From Bacillus sp. UNC438CL73TsuS30 (lineage in GTDB: Bacteria; Bacillota; Bacilli; Bacillales; Cytobacillaceae), in the NCBI RefSeq assembly GCF_000482325.1, contig NZ_KI535297.1, positions 310,001 to 374,000 of the forward strand: 64,000 nt of DNA, written 5' to 3'. This document shows positions 50,494 through 57,946 of the stretch, piece by piece. Made by a program: the position numbers and the translations under genes. Under the pieces are notes generated by a model. That model was not told where the DNA came from and did no database searches. It saw only the letters and a list, made by a program, of their open reading frames with translations. Each line of letters opens with the position of its first letter. Positions within the stretch are counted from its first letter, which is position 1.

Positions 50494-50781
50494 AATTTTT
50501 AATAGTTGAAAATGGTTTTTTCCAAGTACATCTTTGACATAATCAAGCTTTGTATGATCAAAGTAGACATAATCTTTTTCATGAATAAGGATTTTTAAGT
50601 CGTCAAACGTAAACAATTGGTCACCTTGTATTTTCCGCTCTTCCAGAGACAGATTAAGCTTAGGACCCCCTCAGCCAATTCCCATCGTTAAGCGAACGAA
50701 TAACTCCTCATCAGGCGACTGTTTTTCGGACTCTACAATCTCCAGTAAAACTTGCCCGGCACTGCCAGTGATTTTAAACAT
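50491..50781 (-). CDS. HesB-like selenoprotein candidate (in-frame UGA at the conserved Cys)
   Basis: Reading from the ATG at 50781 (SD AGGAG eight bases upstream) gives MFKITGSAGQVLLEIVES ... LFVRLTMGIG, then TGA at 50673-50671 as codon 37, then GGPKLNLSLEERKIQG ... LLKI and a TAA stop. In the HesB/IscA fold this spot is the conserved Cys of the GxGCGG motif. Read through, the 96-residue product is a complete, undamaged HesB-like protein. A family of HesB-related selenoproteins (TIGR01911) with Sec at this exact position is known. A SECIS-like hairpin follows at 50652-50635. No Cys is present elsewhere. The alternative is a Cys-to-stop mutation. Confidence 0.72.
50635..50652 (-). ncRNA. SECIS-like hairpin
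   Basis: In the minus-strand mRNA CUG(U)CUCU-GGA-AGAGCGG folds into a stem of about seven pairs with one bulged U and a small apical loop starting with GG. The loop is 27-29 nt after the UGA, inside the distance usual for bacterial SECIS elements (roughly 16-37 nt), which also favour a G at the start of the loop. Drawn by eye, not by folding software. Confidence 0.55.
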
Positions 50782-50905
50782 CTTCACAACTCCTAAGTTT
50801 TTATTTAATAATTCGACAAAAACCCGTAAAATAATACATATATATTATCGCATTCAGTATACTTTTAAAACGAATATGCTTAATTTCGCATAGTTAGGAG
50901 CAAGT

Positions 50906-52051
50906 ATGAAAAAGAAAACGCCTGTTTTATCCCTTTTTATTATTTTGTTCTGCATAATCATTGCCGCCGTTCTTGTGATTCAGCAACGCGAGAATCAAAA
51001 TGCTGAGGTGAAGGTTCATCTAACAAACCTTAATTCACTCCGATCTCAGCCTGTATTGGGGCGTAGTGTAAGTCAGAAAATAACCATCGGGGCTATTGGC
51101 GATATACTGATGCACGATCGAGTCTATCAGTATGCGTACAATGGTCACCGATACGATTTTGACCCGCTATTTTCAGATGTGAAAAGTTTACTTAAAAGGC
51201 CTGATATTTTAACAGCTAATCAAGAAAGTACATTGGGCGGGCTAAAACTCGGACTCTCAAGCTACCCAACATTTAATAGTCCACATGAGGTTGCCGATGC
51301 GCTAGTACATACTGGTGTTGATATTGTTTCCACTGCGAATAATCATTCCTTAGATAAGGGTGAAAGAGGAATAGACTCCGAAGCGAAATATTTAAACAGT
51401 ATTGGTCTGCCGCATGTAGGAAGCTTTATTGATGAAGAGGACCGCAAAAAATTAAGAATTCTTGATAAAGATGGAATCAAAATTGCCTTTCTAGCTTATA
51501 CGTACGGGACCAACGGGATTCCTGTACCGGATGATAGGGATTTTCTCGTGAATCTTATTAATCGCGATCTCATGAAAGACGAAATCCATAGGGCCAAAAA
51601 GGTAGCCGATGTTGTAGTCATGAGCATTCATTGGGGAAATGAATATCAACGCTTTCCTACTGACGAGCAAAAGAATTTAGCTCAATTTCTGGCAGACGAA
51701 GGTGCAGACATCATTTTCGGTTCCCATCCACATGTCTTGCAGCCAATGGATTGGATTAAAACAAAGGACGGGCGGAAGGCATTTGTCGTTTACTCATTAG
51801 GTAATTTTATTTCCGGCCAGTCCAAAGATTACAAAGACATCGGCGGTTTAGCCACCATTGATATTTCTAAGCAGGTTTCGGAAAAAGGATCTTCCATCAC
51901 TTTGTCGAATCCACAATTTTACCCAACCTTTGTATCAAAAAAGAAACATTATAAAGTTTATCCAATGGAAAAAGCCGGCCCTTATGGTCTCTCCAATCCC
52001 GAAGCAAAATATAAAGAAATCCAAAATCATATGTTTCAATGGCTCCGTTAA
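50906..52051 (+). CDS. CapA/PgsA-family metallophosphatase-fold protein
   Basis: Protein of 381 residues with an N-terminal membrane helix (LSLFIILFCIIIAAVLVIQ) and an extracellular calcineurin-like domain: IGAIGDILMHDRVYQ, STANNHSLDKGERGI, MSIHWGNEYQR, FGSHPHVLQPMDW and VYSLGNFISGQ. This is the CapA family linked to poly-gamma-glutamate synthesis or anchoring, but no capB or capC genes are adjacent, so it may have another cell-envelope role. SD TAGGAGC precedes the ATG. Confidence 0.86.
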   Translation: MKKKTPVLSLFIILFCIIIAAVLVIQQRENQNAEVKVHLTNLNSLRSQPVLGRSVSQKITIGAIGDILMHDRVYQYAYNGHRYDFDPLFSDVKSLLKRPDILTANQESTLGGLKLGLSSYPTFNSPHEVADALVHTGVDIVSTANNHSLDKGERGIDSEAKYLNSIGLPHVGSFIDEEDRKKLRILDKDGIKIAFLAYTYGTNGIPVPDDRDFLVNLINRDLMKDEIHRAKKVADVVVMSIHWGNEYQRFPTDEQKNLAQFLADEGADIIFGSHPHVLQPMDWIKTKDGRKAFVVYSLGNFISGQSKDYKDIGGLATIDISKQVSEKGSSITLSNPQFYPTFVSKKKHYKVYPMEKAGPYGLSNPEAKYKEIQNHMFQWLR

Positions 52052-52071
52052 TTCGGAGTCTTTTATTTTTT
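52041..52071 (+). terminator. Terminator after the CapA-like gene
   Basis: GGCTCCG-N6-CGGAGTC with one wobble, followed by a T-rich run; overlaps the stop codon. Confidence 0.72.
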
Positions 52072-52145
52072 ACGAAGGTATTTTACTCGATTTCTGTGAA
52101 GAATAGCAATATAATGTGTGGTATGGATTTAGAAAGGAGTTTCAC

Positions 52146-52454
52146 ATGAACATTCAAATTAGCAAGGAAGCGGCGGCTTGGTATAAAGAGGAACTCGGCT
52201 TAGCAAATGGTGATTATCTACGGTTTTTTGCTCGGTATGGTGGATGCAGCAACGTACAAAGCGGTTTCTCATTAGGAGTTTCCAGTGAAGACCCGATAAA
52301 TTTAGCTGTAAAAAAAGAGGCTGAAGGGATTATCTTTTATATTGAAGAAAAAGATGAATGGTATTTCGATGAGCATGACCTAGTGATCGAACTACCAGCC
52401 GATTCTGATGAGCCTGTAATTGAGTATAAAAAACAAAGCACACCTGAGATGTAA
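52146..52454 (+). CDS. yneR: HesB/YneR-family protein
   Basis: Protein of 102 residues related to the HesB-like domain family. It resembles B. subtilis YneR: AAAWYKEELGLANGDYLRFFARYGG, GFSLGVSSEDPI and EKDEWYFDEHDLVIEL. It lacks the three-Cys IscA pattern (one Cys, in YGGCSN), so direct Fe-S assembly is doubtful. The ATG at 52146 follows AAAGGAG; the frame from 52116 lacks an SD. A second HesB-like gene, the selenoprotein candidate, lies 1.4 kb away. Confidence 0.85.
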   Translation: MNIQISKEAAAWYKEELGLANGDYLRFFARYGGCSNVQSGFSLGVSSEDPINLAVKKEAEGIIFYIEEKDEWYFDEHDLVIELPADSDEPVIEYKKQSTPEM

Positions 52455-52473
52455 TACCAGGTGTGCTTTTCTT
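52436..52473 (+). terminator. Bidirectional terminator between yneR and yneQ
   Basis: AAGCACACCTG pairs perfectly with CAGGTGTGCTT, followed by TTCTT; contains the yneR stop codon in the loop. Confidence 0.85.
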
Positions 52474-52474
52474 A

Positions 52475-52768
52475 TTACTCCCAAATATGATTAAGCAGGC
52501 CTTCTGCTTGGAGGATTTCCTTTTGTCGCTTGCCAAGCAGGTCAAAATGGGAATAGCCATCCTTTCGGTGATCAATCCATTCCTTTTTAAGTCCGTATTT
52601 ACTACCCCATTCCGCTAATTTTTCCAAATCATTACAGCCTACTTTGGTAACGGTTTTGTATTCTGGGAAGCGGTCATCAAGCCAATAATGGGTCAAAAAA
52701 GCAATTTCACCGCGATCAATTTTCCATTTCCACTCATTCAGTTCGTCTCTTCTAATCCCAAACGCCAT
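52475..52768 (-). CDS. yneQ: YneQ-like hypothetical protein
   Basis: Protein of 97 residues (AFGIRRDELNEWKWKIDRGEIAFLTHYWLDDRFPEYKTVTKVGC) in the position of B. subtilis yneQ, between yneR and yneP. Rich in Trp and charged residues, no membrane helix, one Cys. No biochemical function is known to me. It lies 22 bp after the thioesterase gene on the same strand, so they are probably cotranscribed. Confidence 0.75.
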   Translation of the reverse strand: MAFGIRRDELNEWKWKIDRGEIAFLTHYWLDDRFPEYKTVTKVGCNDLEKLAEWGSKYGLKKEWIDHRKDGYSHFDLLGKRQKEILQAEGLLNHIWE

Positions 52769-52790
52769 CCCTGCTCACCCCAGTTACAGA

Positions 52791-53225
52791 TTACTTTTTC
52801 TTAATTTCCTCGTATTTCAAAAACCATTCCGGAAATGCCTTCTTAAAAGAAGTTGGCCGGAAATTCTCTTTTTTAACAATGATATGGGTGGTGGTGCCTG
52901 TTGCACAAACTTCTTCTTCCCCATTTACAATCGAATACCCGTATACGGTTTTAATACCATCGTTCAATTCCACCCATGTTTTCACAAACCCCTTATCACC
53001 GTAGCGGAGCGGCTTTTTATAGGTACACTGAACATCATAAACAGGAGCAAAATAACCGGCTTCCTCCATTGCAACATAGTTATAGCCAAGGTCTTCAATG
53101 ATGCCTGTCCGGCCAAGCTCAAAAAATTTTAAGTAATTTGCATGATAGATGACTCCCATGGCATCTGTATCCGCATAGTAAAGCTGAATTTCTCTTGTTG
53201 AAACAAAATATTGATCCACTTTCAA
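52791..53225 (-). CDS. yneP: Acyl-CoA thioesterase, YbgC/YneP type
   Basis: Hotdog-fold thioesterase of 144 residues related to 4-hydroxybenzoyl-CoA thioesterase. The catalytic Asp lies in LYYADTDAMGVIYHANYLKFFELGR, and the downstream QCTYKKPLRYGDKGFVKTWVEL is family-typical. Probable hydrolysis of short or medium acyl-CoA; substrate not readable. It sits 9 bp after the double-AAA gene and before yneQ on the same strand. The same gene (yneP) is in the B. subtilis neighbourhood. Confidence 0.88.
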   Translation of the reverse strand: MKVDQYFVSTREIQLYYADTDAMGVIYHANYLKFFELGRTGIIEDLGYNYVAMEEAGYFAPVYDVQCTYKKPLRYGDKGFVKTWVELNDGIKTVYGYSIVNGEEEVCATGTTTHIIVKKENFRPTSFKKAFPEWFLKYEEIKKK

Positions 53226-53234
53226 CCATTCCTT

Positions 53235-55544
53235 TTATTTAATTTCTATCTTTTTTAAGGCTACCGTTACATCTTCAGGCGTAATAAAATTGACCTGGTC
53301 TGCTAGTTCATCAGCTAACTGTTCCTTCATCAGCCTTAGTGCCTGCGCTTGAATCATTTCATCTACCAAGTTTGTTGCAAAACGCCCATTACCGTTAAAT
53401 TTTTTCGCATCGAGAGTTTCTTTTAATAATTCACGAGCTTCACTTATGATTTGATATTGAAAACCTTCTGCATAGGCTTCCATGATCGCTAACAGTTCTT
53501 CCCGTGAATAATCAGGGAAAAGAAAGAACTTCTTAAATCTTGACCTTAGTCCTGGATTACTTTCAAGGAGATGGTCCATTTCATTCGGGTAACCTGCCAG
53601 AACCACCACAAGATTTTCGTTTTGCTTCGTCATTTCGTCCACTAGTGTATCGATGACTTCTTTTCCAAAATCATGGCTAGAATGCCCCAACAAAGAATAA
53701 GCTTCATCAATAAAAAGAACTCCCCCTAATGCTTCTCTGATTTTCTTTTTCGTTTTCCCAGCTGTTTGTCCCACGTATCCGGCCACAAAATCTGCCCGGC
53801 TGGCAACGATTAAATGGCCTCTTTTTAAAATGCCGCAATCCCGTAAAAGTTCAGCATAGATTTGCGCTACCGTGGTTTTACCTGTTCCGGGATTTCCGGT
53901 AAAAACCGAATGTAGCTGAATAGGAACTGTTGGAAGCTGCTGCTTTCTTCGATATTGCTGCATTTTAACGAAGGAGATCAGGGATTGAATCTCATCTTTT
54001 AATGATTCCAGGCCAATTAAACGGCCTAATTTTTCATAGGGGGAAACTATATTCTCCGTTTTTTCAATTAAGAAGTCTTCTTTTCCCAGGATCATGAAAT
54101 GAAAAAATTCCGGAATAGTTTCTTTGGAGCCCTTTTTAAAAATAGCATCTAAAACAATGTTGCGGACGGTCCGGGCGTTCCCAAAAGTATCATCCACCCG
54201 TTCTTTCTCGAGCCGGTGCTGAATCTCGATTTTGGCGTCATCTGTCAGAATATAGTCATTCTCATCCGCAATTTTTTCAGCAATCATCACTAACTCTTCA
54301 TTTGAATAGTTTGGTAAGTGGAGAAGATTGGATTGTGGAAAGCGGCTGCGTAAACCAGGGTTGGCATCCAAAAACGAGCGCATCTCTTCCGGATAGCCGG
54401 CTAAAACAACGGCAAATCTTCCTCCGTATTCCTGCCCTGTCATAAGCGAAACAAGCGTGTCAATCGCTGTTTGACCATAGTCATTCCCTGCCTGCCCGTC
54501 CCGTTTCAAGCTATAAGCTTCGTCAATAAAAAGCACTCCGCCAATCGCCCGTTCCACAACAGCCCGGACATTTTCCTCCGTTTGTCCAACATAGGAGCCT
54601 ACTAATTGTGCACGATCCACTTCGATTACTTCCTCCCTCGGTAAAACTCCGAGCTCGTGATAGATCCTAGCAAGTAGTCGGGCAATGGTTGTTTTACCGG
54701 TTCCGGGATTTCCGGTTAGGACCATATTAAGAATTAACTCATCCTTTATGTGAAAGCCATGTTCTTTGCGGTGTTTTTGATATTTCAAAAACCGGTAAAA
54801 ATCATTTACTCGTTTTTTCACTTGTTCCATGCCAATCATTTCATTTAATTGGTCAAGTGCATTTTTTTCTAGTTTACTTTCCTGCGATTCTATCTCGAGG
54901 AAAACTGAATGCCACCGCTTTTTCAGATCTTCTAATGCAGATAATTGGGTTTTTAATTCCTCGTAATAGGTGGATGTATGAAAGACTCCTGTAATCGATT
55001 GATCGTATTCTATTGCTGCTTTGTGGAGGTATCCCACGATTTTAACGGCTTCTTGAAGATATTCGGAAAGTAATTGGTACTTTTCATAAAGATCTATGTT
55101 ATCAATGGTTGAAGCAATGTCCCTATTGTTTTCGAGTTCTTTTAGATGCTCATCCGTTTCTTCTAAAAAAACTGTGCAAATATGTATATATTCTTCTGCA
55201 ATTTTCTTCTTAGCTGTCCGATTATCTGTTTCTCTGATGGAGGGAAAGGAAAGTGGGGTAAATAAATGCTCTTTCTTTTTCCATTCAAATTGGATGAAAA
55301 ATTCCTTTGCTTTTGAATTGGTTGGATCTAATTCAAGAGCTTTCTCCATTATGAGAACTGTAAGGGTTTGGTGCTTATTGCGGCCAATTCGTGAAAGAGC
55401 AGTAAGGGTAAGTAGTTTTGAAAGAAGCTGTGGATTGCTTTCCTTTTGTAATGCCTCGATTAGTTGGCTTTCCTCTGCAATATAGCCCTTACCACTCAGC
55501 TCGGTTTCCCAGTTTACCATTTCTTGTTGAATCACTTTTATCAC
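53235..55544 (-). CDS. Double AAA ATPase, SpoVK/CbxX (CfxQ) family
   Basis: Protein of 769 residues. An N-terminal helical region (about 1-225, TPR-like in composition) is followed by two CbxX-type AAA domains: Walker A GNPGTGKTTIARLLA with Walker B GVLFIDEAYSLKRDG, and Walker A GNPGTGKTTVAQIYA with Walker B GVLFIDEAYSLLGHS. Both keep the arginine-finger stretch (NPGLRSRFP and NPGLRSRFKK). B. subtilis SpoVK has only one such domain in about 320 residues. Likely a remodelling ATPase, perhaps in sporulation. The start codon is uncertain: GTG at 55544 or GTG three codons later. Confidence 0.82.
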   Translation of the reverse strand: MIKVIQQEMVNWETELSGKGYIAEESQLIEALQKESNPQLLSKLLTLTALSRIGRNKHQTLTVLIMEKALELDPTNSKAKEFFIQFEWKKKEHLFTPLSFPSIRETDNRTAKKKIAEEYIHICTVFLEETDEHLKELENNRDIASTIDNIDLYEKYQLLSEYLQEAVKIVGYLHKAAIEYDQSITGVFHTSTYYEELKTQLSALEDLKKRWHSVFLEIESQESKLEKNALDQLNEMIGMEQVKKRVNDFYRFLKYQKHRKEHGFHIKDELILNMVLTGNPGTGKTTIARLLARIYHELGVLPREEVIEVDRAQLVGSYVGQTEENVRAVVERAIGGVLFIDEAYSLKRDGQAGNDYGQTAIDTLVSLMTGQEYGGRFAVVLAGYPEEMRSFLDANPGLRSRFPQSNLLHLPNYSNEELVMIAEKIADENDYILTDDAKIEIQHRLEKERVDDTFGNARTVRNIVLDAIFKKGSKETIPEFFHFMILGKEDFLIEKTENIVSPYEKLGRLIGLESLKDEIQSLISFVKMQQYRRKQQLPTVPIQLHSVFTGNPGTGKTTVAQIYAELLRDCGILKRGHLIVASRADFVAGYVGQTAGKTKKKIREALGGVLFIDEAYSLLGHSSHDFGKEVIDTLVDEMTKQNENLVVVLAGYPNEMDHLLESNPGLRSRFKKFFLFPDYSREELLAIMEAYAEGFQYQIISEARELLKETLDAKKFNGNGRFATNLVDEMIQAQALRLMKEQLADELADQVNFITPEDVTVALKKIEIK

Positions 55545-55601
55545 TTCTTTTTCCTAATTTCCTTATCTATATTACCATAAGCGCTTGTGATTCTGGAAAT
55601 T

Positions 55602-55636
55602 AAAAAGAAAGACCTGCCGCAAAAGACAGGTCTTTC
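55602..55636 (-). terminator. Terminator of tlp
   Basis: AAAGACCTG pairs with CAGGTCTTT; T-rich tail on the minus strand. Placed directly after the tlp stop. Confidence 0.82.
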
Positions 55637-55638
55637 GA

Positions 55639-55860
55639 TTATTGATTGATTTCATCCTGAATTTCAGATTTAAATGATTGAATACTTTCACGGCGGCGGT
55701 CATTTTTTGCTTCGATTTGCTGGCGCTGTGTTTCGCTGTCGGTAAATTGTAGGGATTCTTCTGCTTGATGGATATTTTGTTCTGTGTCAGCAATCATCTT
55801 TTGTAATTTTTCAGCGTTATCGCTGCGATCATCTGGTTTTGGCTGGTTGTTATAAGTCAT
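55639..55860 (-). CDS. tlp: Small acid-soluble spore protein Tlp
   Basis: Protein of 73 residues matching Tlp: NQPKPDDRSDNAEKLQKMIADT, IHQAEESLQF, KNDRRRESIQSFKSEIQDE. Made in the forespore and degraded at germination. ATG at 55860 follows GGAGGA; the longer frame to 55875 overlaps the SD. In B. subtilis sspN and tlp form a forespore operon; the same order is kept here, with a hairpin terminator between them. Confidence 0.92.
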   Translation of the reverse strand: MTYNNQPKPDDRSDNAEKLQKMIADTEQNIHQAEESLQFTDSETQRQQIEAKNDRRRESIQSFKSEIQDEINQ

Positions 55861-55941
55861 TTTTAATTCCTCCAATTAAAGTTGTTCGTGATACAGATAT
55901 AGTTTGTAACGAAGCGCAAAAATTATCACAAAATTTTAAAC

Positions 55942-55979
55942 AAAAAAAGACCCGCTGCTAAGTAGTTAGCGACGAGTCT
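55942..55979 (-). terminator. Terminator between sspN and tlp
   Basis: On the minus strand AGACTCGTCGCTAA pairs with TTAGCAGCGGGTCT (two imperfections), followed by U7. tlp transcription would need read-through or its own promoter. Confidence 0.75.
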
Positions 55980-55987
55980 CGAGTTCA

Positions 55988-56131
55988 TTATTCGCCTTTT
56001 GTTTGGATTACTTGGGCGTGTTTGCCAGATGTATCTTGCATTTTTTTTCCTTTGTTTCCGCCAAAGCCACGTGATTGTGTACCAATATGGTTAGGAACAA
56101 AATGTTCACCTTTTCCATTTGCATTCGTCAT
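55988..56131 (-). CDS. sspN: Small acid-soluble spore protein N
   Basis: Protein of 47 residues matching SspN: FVPNHIGTQSRGFGGNKGKKMQD. Too short for usual ORF lists. ATG follows GGAGGG. First gene of the sspN-tlp pair, forespore-specific in B. subtilis. No cysteine, Gly- and Lys-rich. Confidence 0.9.
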   Translation of the reverse strand: MTNANGKGEHFVPNHIGTQSRGFGGNKGKKMQDTSGKHAQVIQTKGE

Positions 56132-56197
56132 TTATATCCCTCCTCATATACAGTTTAACCTGTTTAGGGGAGTTCATAATTGGTAATGACTGAAAGT

Positions 56198-56329
56198 TTA
56201 CTCAGCTTTTCCGAGGCGTTTTGCTTCAATTCGTTCTTCGATTTTTTCCAATGCAGCATGGTCCTTCATTAATTGATTTTTATTTTCAGAGACAAGCTCT
56301 GCAAAGGAGCGTTTTCTAGGTTTTCTCAT
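56198..56329 (-). CDS. FbpB-family small basic protein
   Basis: Protein of 43 residues, MRKPRKRSFAELVSENKNQ then ALEKIEERIEAKRLG. It fits the Fur-regulated small basic protein FbpB family, which in B. subtilis helps the FsrA sRNA under iron limitation. I do not see a clear Fur box upstream, so iron control is not supported by the sequence. SD GAAGGTGA lies before the ATG. Confidence 0.8.
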   Translation of the reverse strand: MRKPRKRSFAELVSENKNQLMKDHAALEKIEERIEAKRLGKAE

Positions 56330-56432
56330 GTCTTTCACCTTCCTTGCTAACTATTCTATCAGGTATTATTCCCGAAAACCGATGAAATTATTACAACTTT
56401 TTGAAAATTTTATTTTTTAAAACAGCTAAAAG

Positions 56433-56460
56433 AAAAACATTGGCTAGTTGGCCAATGTTT
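56433..56460 (-). terminator. Terminator of the yneN-like gene
   Basis: ACATTGGC-N6-GCCAATGT stem; minus-strand tail TTTTTCTTTT. It begins at the stop codon. Confidence 0.85.
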
Positions 56461-56993
56461 TAATGTAACTTGTTTGCAAATTGTTTCATTTGGGCTAATT
56501 CCATTCCACCGGTAAATTTATTTTCAATTATTCCTTTTCTGTTAATAAAATACGTTGTGGGTATTGATAAAATTTGATATGTCTCATTTACATGATCGTC
56601 CGCATCAAGAAGAATTGGGAACGTAATTTTATTTTTATTAACAAAACCTTTGACATCTAATTGCGGATCAATATTAACGGCAAGAATAACAAGGTCTTTA
56701 TCTTTTTCTTTATAGAATTTTTCCATAGCAGGCATTTCTGCTTTACAAGGAGGGCACCAGGTAGCCCAGAAATTTAGCATGACTTTCTTTCCTCTTAAAT
56801 CAGAAAGCTTAATTTTATCACCTGCAAGGGTTTTTAATTCAAAATTAGGTGCTTGTGCCCCGACTTTCAGTCCATCTTGAGCAGTTGTTTGTGTTGTTGT
56901 GCTTTCGGGTTCTGCCTTTTTATCCATCGCTTGAACAATTGCTACTGTAAGCAAAGTGATTAATACGACTGCGGCAATTACTTTTTTAACCAT
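56460..56993 (-). CDS. yneN: Membrane-anchored thiol-disulfide oxidoreductase (TlpA/ResA-like, YneN)
   Basis: Thioredoxin-fold protein of 177 residues with an N-terminal signal anchor (VIAAVVLITLLTVAIVQAM), an acidic/Thr-rich linker, and an AhpC/TSA-type domain: LKVGAQAPNFELKTLAGDKIKLSDLRGKK, active site FWATWCPPCKAEMP, cis-Pro segment ILSIPTTYFI. It probably reduces disulfides outside the membrane, as ResA does in cytochrome c maturation. B. subtilis yneN occupies the same place next to citB and tlp. Confidence 0.87.
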   Translation of the reverse strand: MVKKVIAAVVLITLLTVAIVQAMDKKAEPESTTTQTTAQDGLKVGAQAPNFELKTLAGDKIKLSDLRGKKVMLNFWATWCPPCKAEMPAMEKFYKEKDKDLVILAVNIDPQLDVKGFVNKNKITFPILLDADDHVNETYQILSIPTTYFINRKGIIENKFTGGMELAQMKQFANKLH

Positions 56994-57127
56994 CCCCGAA
57001 ACCTCCTTTGTCCCAATGTTGTGCTATTTCGATTTTACACTATAAACTCTGTTGAAACAAAGATTGGATATGCCAAATCTGTGAACATTTCCTGTTCAAA
57101 AGAAAAAGCAAGCTCAGGTGGCTTGCT

Positions 57128-57928
57128 TTAATTCTGTATTTTTAAAGCTTCTATCACATTTTTCGATACCTTTTCAACAATCAAATTTAAATCATGTTCA
57201 GATAATGTGTATTCTACACCCTTTGATTTTTTAATGGCGTGGGAACCTTGAGGAGCGTCAGAACCTATTGGTGTTTCGCCCATGATTCCCATTGCCCTTT
57301 TCATATCCACAAGTCTCTGTACGTGCTTTTTCGATAGTTCACGATCACCACTAATTTGTTTACTAATCCAATTTATTTTTGCGCTAAATTCAAGTGATTC
57401 CATCAAATAATAGGCATGCTCTAAACTTGTTCCCCATGTCAGGGCGCCGTGATTTTCGAGAAGCACCCCTTGATGGGTATGCACATGCTTTTTAACGGCA
57501 TCTGGGATTTCCTCCGTTGATGGTGTACCATATTCCGCTATCGGAATCTTCCCTAAGTAAACAACCGATTCGGGCATAATGGCTTGATCAAGCGGGATTC
57601 CGGCAATCGCAAACGCGGTTGCATAAGGTGGGTGAACATGAACAACAGAATGTACGTCTGGACGTTCACGATAAACAAGCAGATGCATTTTCATTTCGGA
57701 AGTGGGTTTAAAATCCCCTTCAAGAACATTTCCCTGTCCATCGACCTTCACAATCATTTCCGGCGTCATATACCCTTTACTCATCCCGGTAGGTGTAATG
57801 AGGAATTCGTTCTCGCTGATACGAGTGGAAATGTTTCCGTCATTGGCGGCAACAAAGCCTTTTTGATAAACCCTTTTTCCGATTTCACATATTTGCTGCT
57901 TAAATTTAATTTCCGTAATCATCGGCAC
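57128..57928 (-). CDS. Class II aldolase, probable 5-deoxyribulose-1-phosphate (DrdA-like) aldolase
   Basis: Zn-dependent aldolase/epimerase fold, 266 residues. NDGNISTRI and ITPTGMSKG bind the phosphate; the zinc site is the HVHPPYATAFA pair with HGALTWG downstream, and the catalytic Glu lies in MPESVVY. The pairing with an MtnA-like isomerase 18 bp upstream, without other mtn genes, matches the drd pathway that disposes of 5-deoxyribose from radical-SAM enzymes; methionine salvage or fuculose phosphate are alternatives. Beyond the usual ~210 residues there is a linker (about 215-242) and an amphipathic helix SEHDLNLIVEKVSKNVIEAL at the C-terminus that resembles a microcompartment encapsulation peptide. 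Confidence 0.75.
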   Translation of the reverse strand: MPMITEIKFKQQICEIGKRVYQKGFVAANDGNISTRISENEFLITPTGMSKGYMTPEMIVKVDGQGNVLEGDFKPTSEMKMHLLVYRERPDVHSVVHVHPPYATAFAIAGIPLDQAIMPESVVYLGKIPIAEYGTPSTEEIPDAVKKHVHTHQGVLLENHGALTWGTSLEHAYYLMESLEFSAKINWISKQISGDRELSKKHVQRLVDMKRAMGIMGETPIGSDAPQGSHAIKKSKGVEYTLSEHDLNLIVEKVSKNVIEALKIQN

Positions 57929-57946
57929 CCTGCCTTCCGTTCTTTA

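Noticed and set aside
50491..50781. Interpretation of the HesB-like gene as a plain pseudogene
   Set aside because: Apart from the TGA the frame is intact with SD, stop and terminator, and the TGA falls precisely on the residue known to be Sec in relatives. Kept as the alternative, not the main call.
56330..56370. Fur box upstream of the FbpB-like gene
   Set aside because: TGATAGAATAGTTA resembles half a Fur box only; not enough for a call.
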